Origin: Candidatus Saganbacteria bacterium
GTDB lineage: Bacteria; Margulisbacteria; WOR-1; XYC2-FULL-46-14; XYC2-FULL-37-10
DNA: 64,000 bases
Direction of reading: 5' to 3'
NCBI GenBank assembly: GCA_016223245.1
Contig: JACRPL010000006.1
Location: forward strand, 147,417-211,416
The translations under genes were made by a program, and so were the position numbers. The notes beneath the pieces are model-generated. The model was not told the DNA's origin. It saw only the letters and a program-made list of their open reading frames with translations, and made no database searches. Of the stretch, positions 18,431 to 26,687 are shown piece after piece. Positions within the stretch are counted from its first letter, which is position 1. Each line of letters opens with the position of its first letter.

Positions 18431-19693
18431 TTAGCCCAGCATTTGCCTTTTTCTTCTGGAAAATGGAGGAAGGATAAAATCAATAACGTCGTCAACCGTC
18501 ACGATCCCGAGCATCTTTTTATCGTGGTCAATTACGGGAACGGCAAGAAGATTATATTTAGATATCAAACCCGCGACTTCGCGCTGGTTCATTTCAGGCG
18601 AAACTGTTATCGGATCTTTGATCATTATTTCGGATATTACCGTTTTCGGGCTGGAAACAAGAAGGTTCCTTAACGTCAAAACACCTGCGAGACGATCAGT
18701 ATTATCTATTATATACAAGTAATAGATCGTTTCGGCGCCTGGAGCTGTTCCCCTCAATTTTTCTATGACCTCTTCGACAGTCAAATTTTGGGAAAGGGAT
18801 AAAAATTCGGTCGTCATGAGCCCGCCGGCCGTTTCATCTTTATGCTTAAGGAGAGCTTTGATCTGTTCCGCTTTTTTTACGCGCATCAATCGGAGAAGCT
18901 CTTGCGACTTTTCTAGTGAAAGGTCGCCCAAAACATCAGCGGTCTCGTCTATCGGCATCTTTTCCAATATCCCAAGAGCTTTTTTTGTATCCAGATTAGC
19001 TATAAGGACCGCGGCAAGCATTGGTTCCAGTTCGTGCAAAGCTTCAGACGCCGCTTTTTCTGATAATGTAGAAAATACTGCCGCGCGGTCTTCAGTTCGT
19101 ATCTGCGATATTATTTGTGCGACATCGGATGGATGCAAATTGGTGATATTTTTTGTAGGCACTTTTACTTCACCTTTAGAAAGGCTTTGCACATGGTCCC
19201 AGCCGATCAGATTATCGCGCATTTTGATCTTGAAAATAGAGAGGAACCAGGATACGGATCTTTCGATGCCCAACCTGCGAAGCATTCCCTTAAAACCGAT
19301 ATCGACAGCGATCAATCGTATGTCTTGCTCAACCTTTGCAAGCTTTAGATCGTTCACCCTTATTACGCGCGCGCCGTCAAGATCGACTATCTGCTGGTCT
19401 ATAATGTCTCGCATCAGCATAATGTCGCCTTCACGAAGGTTCGCCCATGCTATCCTATCTTTTTCGGTCTTTGTTGCTATAAATTGGGTGCCAACAAGGT
19501 CAATTTCGGCGATAAGAAGGACTTTTACTTGGTTTTTATCTCCTGATCGCTTGACCAGTAATCCTACGACCTGAGGAAAAGTCTGGTTCAGGTCGACAAT
19601 AATATCTTTAACGCGACCTATATTTTCCTGGTTCCTGTCCACAACAGGGCCATTAAATAGTTCTGATGCGAACATTTCGGTGAATGAGATCAT
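18431..19693 (-). CDS. PRC-barrel / MgtE_N / CBS-pair regulatory protein
   Basis: A soluble 420-residue protein with no membrane segment. Domains in order: a PRC-barrel-like region (about 10-85, GPVVDRNQENIGRVKDIIVD), a second PRC-like repeat (about 100-170), an MgtE N-terminal helical superhelix (about 190-300, LHPSDVAQIISQIRTEDRA ... LEPMLAAVLIANLDTKKA), and two CBS domains (about 300-415). This is the cytosolic Mg2+ sensor of MgtE without its channel. The channel-like partner is the NRAMP gene 5 bases downstream. I infer a two-protein Mg2+-gated system in which the sensor acts in trans. A leaderless promoter lies just upstream. Confidence 0.85.
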   Translation of the reverse strand: MISFTEMFASELFNGPVVDRNQENIGRVKDIIVDLNQTFPQVVGLLVKRSGDKNQVKVLLIAEIDLVGTQFIATKTEKDRIAWANLREGDIMLMRDIIDQQIVDLDGARVIRVNDLKLAKVEQDIRLIAVDIGFKGMLRRLGIERSVSWFLSIFKIKMRDNLIGWDHVQSLSKGEVKVPTKNITNLHPSDVAQIISQIRTEDRAAVFSTLSEKAASEALHELEPMLAAVLIANLDTKKALGILEKMPIDETADVLGDLSLEKSQELLRLMRVKKAEQIKALLKHKDETAGGLMTTEFLSLSQNLTVEEVIEKLRGTAPGAETIYYLYIIDNTDRLAGVLTLRNLLVSSPKTVISEIMIKDPITVSPEMNQREVAGLISKYNLLAVPVIDHDKKMLGIVTVDDVIDFILPPFSRRKRQMLG

Positions 19694-19702
19694 GATAATG
19701 TT

Positions 19703-19731
19703 ATTCTAACCCGATATGATTTATATGACAA
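19703..19731 (-). promoter_or_regulatory. promoter for PRC/MgtE_N/CBS-NRAMP operon
   Basis: Minus strand TTGTCA (19731-19726), 17 bases, TAGAAT (19708-19703), then 9 bases to ATG at 19693. The -35 lies inside the 3' end of dprA. No Shine-Dalgarno, so probably leaderless. Confidence 0.6.
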
Positions 19732-20605
19732 CAAATAATTTGCCGGGTAATTGCCTTATAATGCCCTTTATCTCCAATTGTGAAAGCAGGACTAATACTT
19801 GTGAAGTATTTAGGTTGGAATTATGAACAATTGAATCTATTTGTACGGGTATTTTGGAAACTTCTTTTAATATCAGATTTTCTTCAAATGAAAGCTGTGA
19901 ATGGTCGATTTGTATGATCGGTCCATCATTTTCTTTTTGCCTTTCAATTCCTATAATATGAGAAAGCTCATCTAATATATCATCAATATTCTCAACAAGT
20001 TTTGCACCTTGTTTTATTAGCCAATGAGGGCCTTTTGACAACTCCGATTCAATATTACCTGGTACTGCAAAAACTTCACGGCCTTGGTCGAGCGCTAATT
20101 TTGCGGTTATCATTGCGCCACTTTTATATCCGCCCTCGATGACGATCGTTCCAAGAGAAAGTCCCGAAATAATTCTGTTCCTTCTCGGGAATGTCCAGTT
20201 GGCAGGTTTTTGATCGACTTGAAGTTCGGAAACCACTGCTCCCGACTCGATAATCTTTTGATAGAGTTCTTTGTTTTCATATGGATAAATAACACTAATA
20301 CCGGTACCAAGAACGGCTATTGTGCGGCCTTTTGCCTCGAGAGCTCCATTGTGCGCAGTAGTATCAATTCCAACAGCCAGGCCCGAGACGATCGTGATTC
20401 CCAAATTTGAAAGTTCATACGCGAATCTTTTTGCAATTGATAAACCGTAATGGCTAGGCTTTCTTGTACCAACGATCGCGATCGATCTTTCGTCTTGCGG
20501 TAATAGATTGCCTTTTAGATATAATTTCTTGGGAGGATCGTGGATCTCTTTCAAGAGTTTTGGAAAATTATCGTCATCTAATCCTATTAACGAAAATTCA
20601 TTCAT
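19721..20605 (-). CDS. dprA: DNA-processing protein DprA
   Basis: DprA loads RecA on incoming single-stranded DNA during natural transformation. The Rossmann-like core is clear: AIVGTRKPSHYGLSIAKRFAYEL (near 43-65), GITIVSGLAVGIDTTAHNGAL (near 72-92), FPRRNRIISGLSLGTIVIEGG (near 143-163) and SGAMITAKLALDQGREVFAVPG. The C-terminal ~60 residues form a DprA winged-helix (DML1-like) domain. At 294 residues it lacks the N-terminal SAM-like extension of some DprAs. It overlaps the S23 gene upstream by 8 bases. No other competence gene is in the window. Confidence 0.94.
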   Translation of the reverse strand: MNEFSLIGLDDDNFPKLLKEIHDPPKKLYLKGNLLPQDERSIAIVGTRKPSHYGLSIAKRFAYELSNLGITIVSGLAVGIDTTAHNGALEAKGRTIAVLGTGISVIYPYENKELYQKIIESGAVVSELQVDQKPANWTFPRRNRIISGLSLGTIVIEGGYKSGAMITAKLALDQGREVFAVPGNIESELSKGPHWLIKQGAKLVENIDDILDELSHIIGIERQKENDGPIIQIDHSQLSFEENLILKEVSKIPVQIDSIVHNSNLNTSQVLVLLSQLEIKGIIRQLPGKLFVVI

Positions 20606-21107
20606 AACTCTCGTTTTTCGGTTGCGCGGCTAGAATCGTCTGGGGTTGTTCGGTTGCGGAGATCTTTTTAAGTGTGAACCTTTGCCATGAAATAGATAAT
20701 TTATATAATTGTCTGCTAATTTTGTCGTACAGATCGATCAACTCTTCGCAAATCAATAGATCAACATATTGTCCGCATAAGTCTCTAACTTGGCACAATG
20801 ACACTGTTGTTTCATTTGATTCGGCCATTGCATCATCAATATATTTCTGGAAACCTTTGAGCTGATGCCTTTTTGAATGGCCTTCCGCAATTAATCTTGG
20901 GACAGCTTTACATGAACGTTTTATTTGGTCGATTAGATCATATTCTGAACGAGGAAGCTTTGGCAAAATAATTTTATAGATCTGGAGCATCGCCCTATAT
21001 GAATCGTTGTAAACATTTAAATCTTGATACCCTCTGATAAATCTTTTCGACGAATTCCTATCAACGTTTCCAGTCGCGCAACCGCAACCGATTTCATCTT
21101 TTTCCAT
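20598..21107 (-). CDS. four-helix-bundle protein (23S rRNA IVS / S23 family)
   Basis: A 169-residue protein of the S23/IVS four-helix-bundle family: FIRGYQDLNVYNDSYRAMLQ, LPRSEYDLIDQIKRSCKAVPRLIAEG and the conserved QYVDLLICEELID-type helices. In some bacteria such proteins are encoded by intervening sequences within 23S rRNA; here no rRNA is nearby and the gene lies upstream of dprA with an 8-base overlap. GAGGTGATCC before the ATG is a strong ribosome site. The N-terminal ~15 and C-terminal ~20 residues fall outside the usual domain and are encoded by inverted-repeat sequence. Biochemical function of the family is not established. Confidence 0.87.
   Translation of the reverse strand: MEKDEIGCGCATGNVDRNSSKRFIRGYQDLNVYNDSYRAMLQIYKIILPKLPRSEYDLIDQIKRSCKAVPRLIAEGHSKRHQLKGFQKYIDDAMAESNETTVSLCQVRDLCGQYVDLLICEELIDLYDKISRQLYKLSISWQRFTLKKISATEQPQTILAAQPKNESYE
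20619..21090. repeat. inverted repeats bracketing the S23 gene
   Basis: CGGTTGCGCGGCTAGA (20619-20634) is matched 14 of 16 by the complement of 21069-21084; CGGTTGCGG (20651-20659) is perfectly complementary to 21082-21090. The arms lie at both ends of the S23 coding region, resembling the flanks of rRNA intervening sequences. Confidence 0.55.
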
Positions 21108-21186
21108 TGGATCACCTCAAAAGAGATATAGCAATTCTCATACCAAGAAATATCATTAAATTAGATGAAGATTCGTCAGAAGAAGA

Positions 21187-21771
21187 CTAAGATTTAATCA
21201 AAGATAGAGCTTCCGCTCTTGTAGTTGCATTACTCTTAAAAACACCGCGAACGGCAGATGTGACGGTCATTGATCCAGGTTTTTTTACTCCGCGCATTGA
21301 CAGGCATAAGTGCTCGGCTTCGATAACGACTAATACGCCATGAGGATCAAGCTTCTTCATCATAGTATCTGCAATTTGAGAAACCAAATTCTCTTGCACT
21401 TGAGGACGCTTGGCGAACCCATCAACAACTTTAACTAACTTTGAAAGTCCCGTCACCCTTCCCTTTTTTGGGATGTAAACAACATGTGCTTTTCCGAAGA
21501 ATGGGATTAGATGATGCTCGCAGATCGAATAGAACGGAATATCCTTAACGATTATCATCTCTTCGTGCTGTTCTTGTTTGAAAATGGTCAAATTCTTGGA
21601 TGGATCATCGTTTAATCCTGAAAAAACCTCTTCATACATTTCAGCGACCCGTTTCGGGGTATCTTTTATTCCTGAACGGTTTACGTCCTCGCCAATTGCT
21701 AAAAGTATGTCTTTTACTGCTTTTTCGATCTTTTTCTTGTTGATTAAAATATTTTTGTGTTTATCGTTCAT
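21187..21771 (-). CDS. folE: GTP cyclohydrolase I
   Basis: FolE converts GTP to dihydroneopterin triphosphate for folate synthesis. The 194-residue protein has the zinc site [20 protein letters not shown] (near 87-106), the substrate loop [19 protein letters not shown], and [17 protein letters not shown] with the second zinc cysteine (near 153). Length and ending are normal. The gene stands alone; upstream is a repeat copy, and no Shine-Dalgarno is evident before the ATG. Confidence 0.97.
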   Translation of the reverse strand: MNDKHKNILINKKKIEKAVKDILLAIGEDVNRSGIKDTPKRVAEMYEEVFSGLNDDPSKNLTIFKQEQHEEMIIVKDIPFYSICEHHLIPFFGKAHVVYIPKKGRVTGLSKLVKVVDGFAKRPQVQENLVSQIADTMMKKLDPHGVLVVIEAEHLCLSMRGVKKPGSMTVTSAVRGVFKSNATTRAEALSLIKS

Positions 21772-21801
21772 ATATTGAGACTAGTTAGGAACCTGCGAGT
21801 G

Positions 21802-21890
21802 AACCCTGCCTGCCGGCAGGCACGGCTCGCGGTTCCTAAAATCTACGAGGAAACCGCGACGCTTGTCCCGATTCCCACATCGGGATTTAG
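21802..21890. repeat. 89-bp dispersed repeat, copy 2
   Basis: Identical to 11113-11201. Outside the core this copy is bracketed by GGAACCTGCGAG (from 21788) and TCGCTGGTTTCC (to about 21902), the REP-like arms seen elsewhere. It separates folE from the TGA-interrupted gene and supplies that gene's stop codon. Confidence 0.9.
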
Positions 21891-22216
21891 TCGCTGGTTT
21901 CCGAGTTGCTAACTGGGAATTCTTTTAGATAATCAATCATGGCAGGCATTATAAGATTATTACCAAATGCATCAAGGCCGCTGCCAAGATTTAGATATAA
22001 TATTGGTTTAAATGATGGAGAAAGAAAAGATGTTTTAGCGCTTCCAGAACTAAAAAGATATTTAGGTAAAATGCATGACCTGGAAAGTTCGCTTTGGGCT
22101 AAAATACTCCAATGCAATGATTCACAATGCCTGCAGCCGCAATCAGCTCCTCAAAATGCTTTTGCCTGAATGAAATCGTCAAAGAATGTTTTTTCTTTAG
22201 CAGGCGTTTTAAGCAT
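21887..22216 (-). pseudogene. small unrecognised gene interrupted by one in-frame TGA
   Basis: An ATG at 22216 with a strong AGGAGGG opens a frame MLKTPAKEKTFFDDFIQAKAF, then TGA (22153-22151), and then the same frame stays open for 87 codons: GADCGCRHCESLHWSILAQS ... YLNLGSGLDAFGNN ... PAMIDYLKEF, ending within repeat copy 2. Codon use looks coding-like on both sides, and a Cys-rich CGCRHC follows the TGA. The simplest reading is a nonsense mutation in a decaying gene truncated by the repeat; TGA recoding is an alternative. I do not recognise the family. The remaining stretch 22217-22472 shows no gene; a TAGGGG/CCCCTA hairpin lies at 22426-22444. Confidence 0.4.
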
Positions 22217-22472
22217 TATATCCCTCCTGTGTCAATAGTTTACTACTTCAAGAGAATATGTCAAAAGCGGATCTCTCTGTATTCCTTGTGCATCAAAGGA
22301 TTGCGGGCATAAAAAATAGTTTACTCCATAGTGAAATCTTCGGTGGGGCTGTCGATATATATGTGAGGCCAAAGAGAAAAAGATAATCTATGGGAAAATG
22401 GGTTGATTTTTCAGGGGTCTCATTGTAGGGGTTTTAATCCCCTAAGTAAAGCAAGATCAGGAGGGAAACAAA

Positions 22473-24320
22473 ATGAAGCCAGGTGGAATAAGCGGAAGAG
22501 GATTAAGCGTATCAAGAGACTTGCGAGTACCTATGCAAATAGGCAAGCCATTTTCTTTGCCTCATGAAAGTCAAGTCAAAATTATGCTCAAGTTATTAAT
22601 GGAAACAACTGATGAAAAAAAAGCGCGAATAGCTGTGAATTTCTTCGTTCAAGCGGGGGATGCGGTAGTTTCGATGTTAAAAGATAAGCTTTATCTTGTT
22701 GATGATGTAGATGAGACTGTTAGGGACAGACTAATTGCCGCTCTAACAAAGATAGGAGGCGAGCCAGTATTAAAATTTATCCCGGAATTGCTTGTCCCCC
22801 TGTGGTATAAGGGGGGCAAAGAAATCCTAGAGCGTCTTCCCCAGGCAAGTGAAAAGATAGCTCAAGAGATTAGAAATTTTAATATAGATGCAATTCGCCC
22901 GGATGAAGAACGCTCCTTTGTTGCCCCAGCATTGCGTCTTTCTTTTCCAATTGTAATGCGGGCGCTTAAATTTTTTGAAGACCATCAACCCCCAGCAGAT
23001 ATTCTCGATCTGGTTTATGCGATTTATAAAAGAGCTTCCATTCAAGATATGAAAAACCAGCATGATCCTTCCGATTGCATGATAGTAATAAGTCTTGCTT
23101 GCGAATTCAAGTGTTATGCAGAAGAAGTTCTCATTAGATATGGCGGGCCTGCCATGGCCCTTAAAATCGTTTCGGACCCAGAAATTCCCGTAGGCACCCG
23201 TTGCTCGCTTACCCAGGAATGTTTTTGGCTAAATAAACCAAGACATATATATACAGAAGAGATAGTGGAGCCGCTGAAAGCGGCAATTCTTGATCCGGGA
23301 CTCAAAGAATTCCGCGATTATTTTTGTGTGGCATTGGGACGCACAAGAAGCCCAAAAGCTCTTCCAGCCATTATCGCGGCAATGAGAGGTCCTGATCCTA
23401 TTTTGCAAGACCACGCCATAGAGGCGCTTAGCTGGCTGCCAGGCAAAGAAGCAACACAACAAATAATTGACATTTTTTTAGAGAAAAATACTGGACGAGA
23501 GGAAGTTATTGGAAGAGTCAGAGCAAAAAGCGCGAGTGTTGTTCCGATGCTTATTTCTTCCGCTCTTGCCCAGCAAGCCAAAAATGGTCTTTCCGAGGAG
23601 GTTTGGATTGATATCGCAAAGATTTTGGGCCGGGGAGCAGACCACGAAGTCTTGGCTTCTATGCTAAGATCAATTATCTACACATTTGACAGAGAAGCAG
23701 AGTATTATACCATTTTGTTCCATCGGCTGATAAGAAGGGAATTAAGTCATCGCGAAGCTTTTGTCCCCATCCTGCAAAAAATTCTGAACGATTCTTCCAT
23801 CCCTTTAGCGCTTCGCAAAGATTGTCTTTGCTATTTTTCCGAGGCCAGTTCCATCCCGGAAGCGGCTTTGGCACTCGTCTCGGCTATTGAAATGAAAGAA
23901 CCTGAATTGCGTTCGGAGGCAATTTATTTTATTTTTGAACACTCATTTTTAGAAGGCCTAGAGCAGTTGTTTAACTCCCAATCCGGAGCAATCCATCGCC
24001 TCCTGGAAGGATTGAGGATAAGTCTAAGGCTTCTAACTGCAAATGGAAGCGAATCAGAACCAGTAAAACTGGATACCATCCCTCCAATGGACGCCACTCA
24101 AAAGAAATTGACCGTTAGCAACATTGGAGATATTTGTTTGCACTTAATCGTGGCCTTCCCCACATTCCCCAAAACAACTAAAAAATTAGCTAAATATTTT
24201 ATCCAAGAGAGTTTAGAATTTTTTTGCGCAATAATTCGATCTGAAAGCAGCTTAAATGATAAACCGTTTACATATCTCGCAGAGAACTGTATCGCGAAAA
24301 TTGCAGATGCCATGAAATAA
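22473..24320 (+). CDS. large HEAT-like alpha-solenoid protein, function unknown
   Basis: A 615-residue protein, mostly alpha-helical, with degenerate HEAT/armadillo-like repeats: RDRLIAALTKIGGEPVLKFI (near 90), RDYFCVALGRTRSPKALPAI (near 285-304) and PDPILQDHAIEALSWLPGKE (near 310-329). No catalytic motif, signal peptide or membrane segment is visible. The N-terminal ~25 residues (MKPGGISGRGLSVSRDLRVP) are low-complexity. CAGGAGGG gives a strong ribosome site, and a short hairpin lies in the leader. It is the only plus-strand gene in this part of the window and is isolated from its neighbours. Its architecture recalls the HEAT-type genes at 47-52 kb, although I could not align them by eye. 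HEAT scaffolds usually mediate protein contacts; nothing more can be claimed. Confidence 0.7.
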   Translation: MKPGGISGRGLSVSRDLRVPMQIGKPFSLPHESQVKIMLKLLMETTDEKKARIAVNFFVQAGDAVVSMLKDKLYLVDDVDETVRDRLIAALTKIGGEPVLKFIPELLVPLWYKGGKEILERLPQASEKIAQEIRNFNIDAIRPDEERSFVAPALRLSFPIVMRALKFFEDHQPPADILDLVYAIYKRASIQDMKNQHDPSDCMIVISLACEFKCYAEEVLIRYGGPAMALKIVSDPEIPVGTRCSLTQECFWLNKPRHIYTEEIVEPLKAAILDPGLKEFRDYFCVALGRTRSPKALPAIIAAMRGPDPILQDHAIEALSWLPGKEATQQIIDIFLEKNTGREEVIGRVRAKSASVVPMLISSALAQQAKNGLSEEVWIDIAKILGRGADHEVLASMLRSIIYTFDREAEYYTILFHRLIRRELSHREAFVPILQKILNDSSIPLALRKDCLCYFSEASSIPEAALALVSAIEMKEPELRSEAIYFIFEHSFLEGLEQLFNSQSGAIHRLLEGLRISLRLLTANGSESEPVKLDTIPPMDATQKKLTVSNIGDICLHLIVAFPTFPKTTKKLAKYFIQESLEFFCAIIRSESSLNDKPFTYLAENCIAKIADAMK

Positions 24321-24399
24321 ATACAGCGCCAGCTTATTATCCTTTGGCGTTCCAAGAGAAACTATAATAGGTATTGGAGAAGGACAACATAAAAAGCGC

Positions 24400-24449
24400 T
24401 AAAACAACCCCGTAATCTTACCGTCGTCTGTAATATCCATATTTCCCGA
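24400..24449 (-). repeat. degenerate duplicate of the fhs 3' end
   Basis: 43 of 50 bases match 25102-25151, the end of fhs. The minus strand still reads NMDITDDGKITGLF then stop, against NMDITDDGKIAGLF in Fhs. It lies 8 bases beyond the stop of the two-gene cassette that follows fhs, so cassette and repeat together look like an insertion that duplicated or displaced the fhs tail. Confidence 0.75.
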
Positions 24450-24457
24450 TTTTGAAA

Positions 24458-24646
24458 CTACCAACCTTCTCCAGCCAATATTTCTCTAAGTTTCTTTGTC
24501 TTTTTAGGTGTAATTTTTGAAAAGAACTGCCTGGCTTCTTCCAACCATTTTAAAGTGCTTTTAAGTGAGACGTGCAAAGAGCTTCCCAACTCTTCATCCG
24601 AATAATAAGATTCCATGACTTTTTTCTTTGTAATTTTATGTTTCAT
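24458..24646 (-). CDS. small helical protein paired with nucleotidyltransferase
   Basis: A 62-residue basic protein (MKHKITKKKVMESYYSDEEL ...) with a probable helical segment LKSTLKWLEEARQFFSKITP and no recognised domain. It overlaps the nucleotidyltransferase gene by 4 bases (ATGA), so the two are translated together. Size and pairing resemble toxin-antitoxin or MNT/HEPN-like modules, but it does not show an HEPN RxxxxH motif. A partner or regulator role is inference. Confidence 0.5.
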   Translation of the reverse strand: MKHKITKKKVMESYYSDEELGSSLHVSLKSTLKWLEEARQFFSKITPKKTKKLREILAGEGW

Positions 24647-25101
24647 TTTTTATCTTTCAATTCCTGAATTCGCTTTAAAGAACCAATATCTATCCAATCT
24701 CGCACCCTGTCAGCCTTATTTTTCATCGCGATCAGATCATCCAAGCCAACACACGAAATTCGAAGCTTATCCGCACTAAAGACTTTTCGTTTCTTATACG
24801 CGCGATCAAAGTCAATAGGATTTTCCAGGAATATATCAATTCGCTTGTCTTCATCTTCTTTTGTCCTAAAAGCAATTGCCGAATGCTTATTCCATTCACG
24901 TTTAGGAACTTTTGTTTCATAGCCGATATGATGCATTATTTCAATAAACTTTGCGAAATTTTCTTCTGAAAGGTCTATCATTAAATCCAGATCCATCGTC
25001 ATTCGATGCAATCCATGTAAATTTACAGCCAATCCGCCGACAACTAAATACTTTATTTTACTTTTATTTAAAGTTTTCAATTCTTTTTCGTAAAAAACCA
25101 T
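24643..25101 (-). CDS. AbiEii/MNT-like nucleotidyltransferase
   Basis: A 152-residue pol-beta-superfamily nucleotidyltransferase. The motif LVVGGLAVNLHGLHRMTMDL (near 19-38) followed by DLMID gives the GG...DxD catalytic pattern, and a later acidic residue may be RIDIFLE (near 89-95). Such proteins are typical of abortive-infection AbiEii toxins and of NTase antitoxins. The ATG overlaps the fhs stop (TAATG), so its translation is coupled to fhs. With the 62-residue partner it forms a compact two-gene cassette inserted exactly at the fhs 3' end. Defence or toxin activity is inference from family and context. Confidence 0.75.
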   Translation of the reverse strand: MVFYEKELKTLNKSKIKYLVVGGLAVNLHGLHRMTMDLDLMIDLSEENFAKFIEIMHHIGYETKVPKREWNKHSAIAFRTKEDEDKRIDIFLENPIDFDRAYKKRKVFSADKLRISCVGLDDLIAMKNKADRVRDWIDIGSLKRIQELKDKK

Positions 25102-26687
25102 TAAAACAACCCCGCGATCTTGCCATCGTCTGTAATATCCATATTCTCCGCAGCTGGATGTTTTGGAAGTCCAGGCATTGTCATAATGTCGCCGGCATAG
25201 GCAACAATAAAGCCAGCTCCAGCCGAAGGTTTTAATTCCCTGATAGTTATCTTAAATCCCTTTGGCCTGCCGAATGCTTTAGGATCATCGGATAAAGAAT
25301 ATTGGGTCTTTGCGATACAAATCGGAACTTCAGATATTCCAATATTATTTAACAACTCAATATCAGCCAAAGCCTTATCGGAATAATTAACCCCATCCGC
25401 TCCATAGATCTTTGTCGCGATCGTATTTATCTTTTCTTTAATAGGTTTATTTGTTTCATATAAAGGCTTGAAGGTGGACTTTTTGTCGGCCGCGTCAACA
25501 ACAGCCTTAGCAAGATTCTTACCACCATTGCCGCCCTTTTCCCAAATGTTTGACGTTAAGGCAGGAACACCGAGCTTTGAACACTGAAAACAGATCTCAG
25601 CAATTTCCTGATCAGAATCGTTAGTTTTTTTGTTGATAGCAACAACAACCGGAATGCCAAACAATTCAATATTTTCGATATGCTTTTTGACATTGTCATA
25701 TCCATGGCGATCGATCGCTTGTTTTGTGACAACAAGAACCGCAGCAGATGGAGTTAAACCTGCGATTCTGCATTTTATATCAAAGAATTTTTCAGCGCCA
25801 AGGTCTGTCGCAAAGCCGGCTTCAGTAATTACGTAATCGGATAATTTAAGTGCAAGACGAGTAGCTAGAATAGAATTGCATCCATGGGCAATGTTGCCAA
25901 ACGGCCCGCCATGAACAAAAGCAGGCCCACTCTCGATCGTTTGAACAAGTGTAGGTTTTAGGGCATCATACATCAGAAGCGCCATTGCTCCATTTGCTTT
26001 AAGATCGGATGCGGTAATCGGTTTTATATTTTTATCATAGGCTACAATTATTTTTCCAAGTCGTTCCTTCATATCTGTCACACTTTTTGATAAACACAAG
26101 ATTGCCATAACTTCGGAAGCGGCTGTTATATCAAACATCCCGCGAAGCGCCCTATCGTTCATGTCCATCGCGCGTTTCCAAACTATTTTATTTTCATCGA
26201 TATTTAGCGCGTTTCCTTGATAGATATGGTTGTAAAGCATTGCAGCGAGCAAATTATGGGAAGAATTTATCATGTGCATATCGCCAGTTAGGTGAAGATT
26301 GATATCTTCCATTGGAAGGACTTGCGAATATCCGCCTCCGGCCGCCCCGCCCTTCATTCCCATGACAGGACCAAGTGATGGCTCGCGAATGCAAACAAAT
26401 GATCTCTTTCTAATTTTTGCCATTGCTTGGGACAATCCGATAGTTGTTGTAGTTTTTCCTTCACCTTGAGGAGTTGGAGACATTGCGGTTACAAGTATCA
26501 GTTTGCCGCCGTGCCTGCCGGCAGGCAGGTCTTTTTTCTTTTGATTTCTTTTTAGAGCATTCAAATTGATCTTTGCTTTATAGCATCCGTGGAGCTCGAC
26601 ATCGTTTAGATCAATGCCTGCATGCTTTGCAACTTCTACGATAAGTTTAAGTTTTGCGCTTTGTGCTATTTCAATGTCGGTTTTCAT
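25101..26687 (-). CDS. fhs: formate-tetrahydrofolate ligase
   Basis: Fhs makes 10-formyl-THF from formate, ATP and THF, the entry to the methyl branch of acetogenic C1 metabolism and a purine C1 source. The P-loop is TPQGEGKTTTTIG (near 72-84), followed by REPSLGPVMGMKGGAAGGGYSQVLPMEDINLH. Length is 528 residues; bacterial enzymes are about 555. Residues about 52-59 (DLPAGRHG) are an in-frame insertion from a GCCTGCCGGCAGGC palindrome, between a tract of lysines and KLILVTAMSPT. The stop overlaps the nucleotidyltransferase ATG, and the start overlaps the dxs stop by 4 bases. Confidence 0.96.
   Translation of the reverse strand: MKTDIEIAQSAKLKLIVEVAKHAGIDLNDVELHGCYKAKINLNALKRNQKKKDLPAGRHGGKLILVTAMSPTPQGEGKTTTTIGLSQAMAKIRKRSFVCIREPSLGPVMGMKGGAAGGGYSQVLPMEDINLHLTGDMHMINSSHNLLAAMLYNHIYQGNALNIDENKIVWKRAMDMNDRALRGMFDITAASEVMAILCLSKSVTDMKERLGKIIVAYDKNIKPITASDLKANGAMALLMYDALKPTLVQTIESGPAFVHGGPFGNIAHGCNSILATRLALKLSDYVITEAGFATDLGAEKFFDIKCRIAGLTPSAAVLVVTKQAIDRHGYDNVKKHIENIELFGIPVVVAINKKTNDSDQEIAEICFQCSKLGVPALTSNIWEKGGNGGKNLAKAVVDAADKKSTFKPLYETNKPIKEKINTIATKIYGADGVNYSDKALADIELLNNIGISEVPICIAKTQYSLSDDPKAFGRPKGFKITIRELKPSAGAGFIVAYAGDIMTMPGLPKHPAAENMDITDDGKIAGLF
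26512..26527. repeat. in-frame CCTGCCGGCAGG palindrome inside fhs
   Basis: TGCCTGCCGGCAGGCA, the same core as at 8598-8613, 11118-11133 and in the 21.8-kb repeat copy. Here it lies in frame within fhs and is translated. Confidence 0.85.

Noticed and set aside
18765-19574. 269-residue plus-strand frame opposite the PRC/MgtE_N/CBS gene
   Set aside because: Composition follows the complement of the real gene and it has no motif; a shadow.
20598-21107. S23 gene as part of a 23S rRNA gene
   Set aside because: No rRNA sequence on either side; neighbours are dprA and folE.
22127-22312. Short plus-strand frames in the 21.9-22.4 kb gap
   Set aside because: No ribosome site, and the minus-strand frame has the better start and codon pattern.
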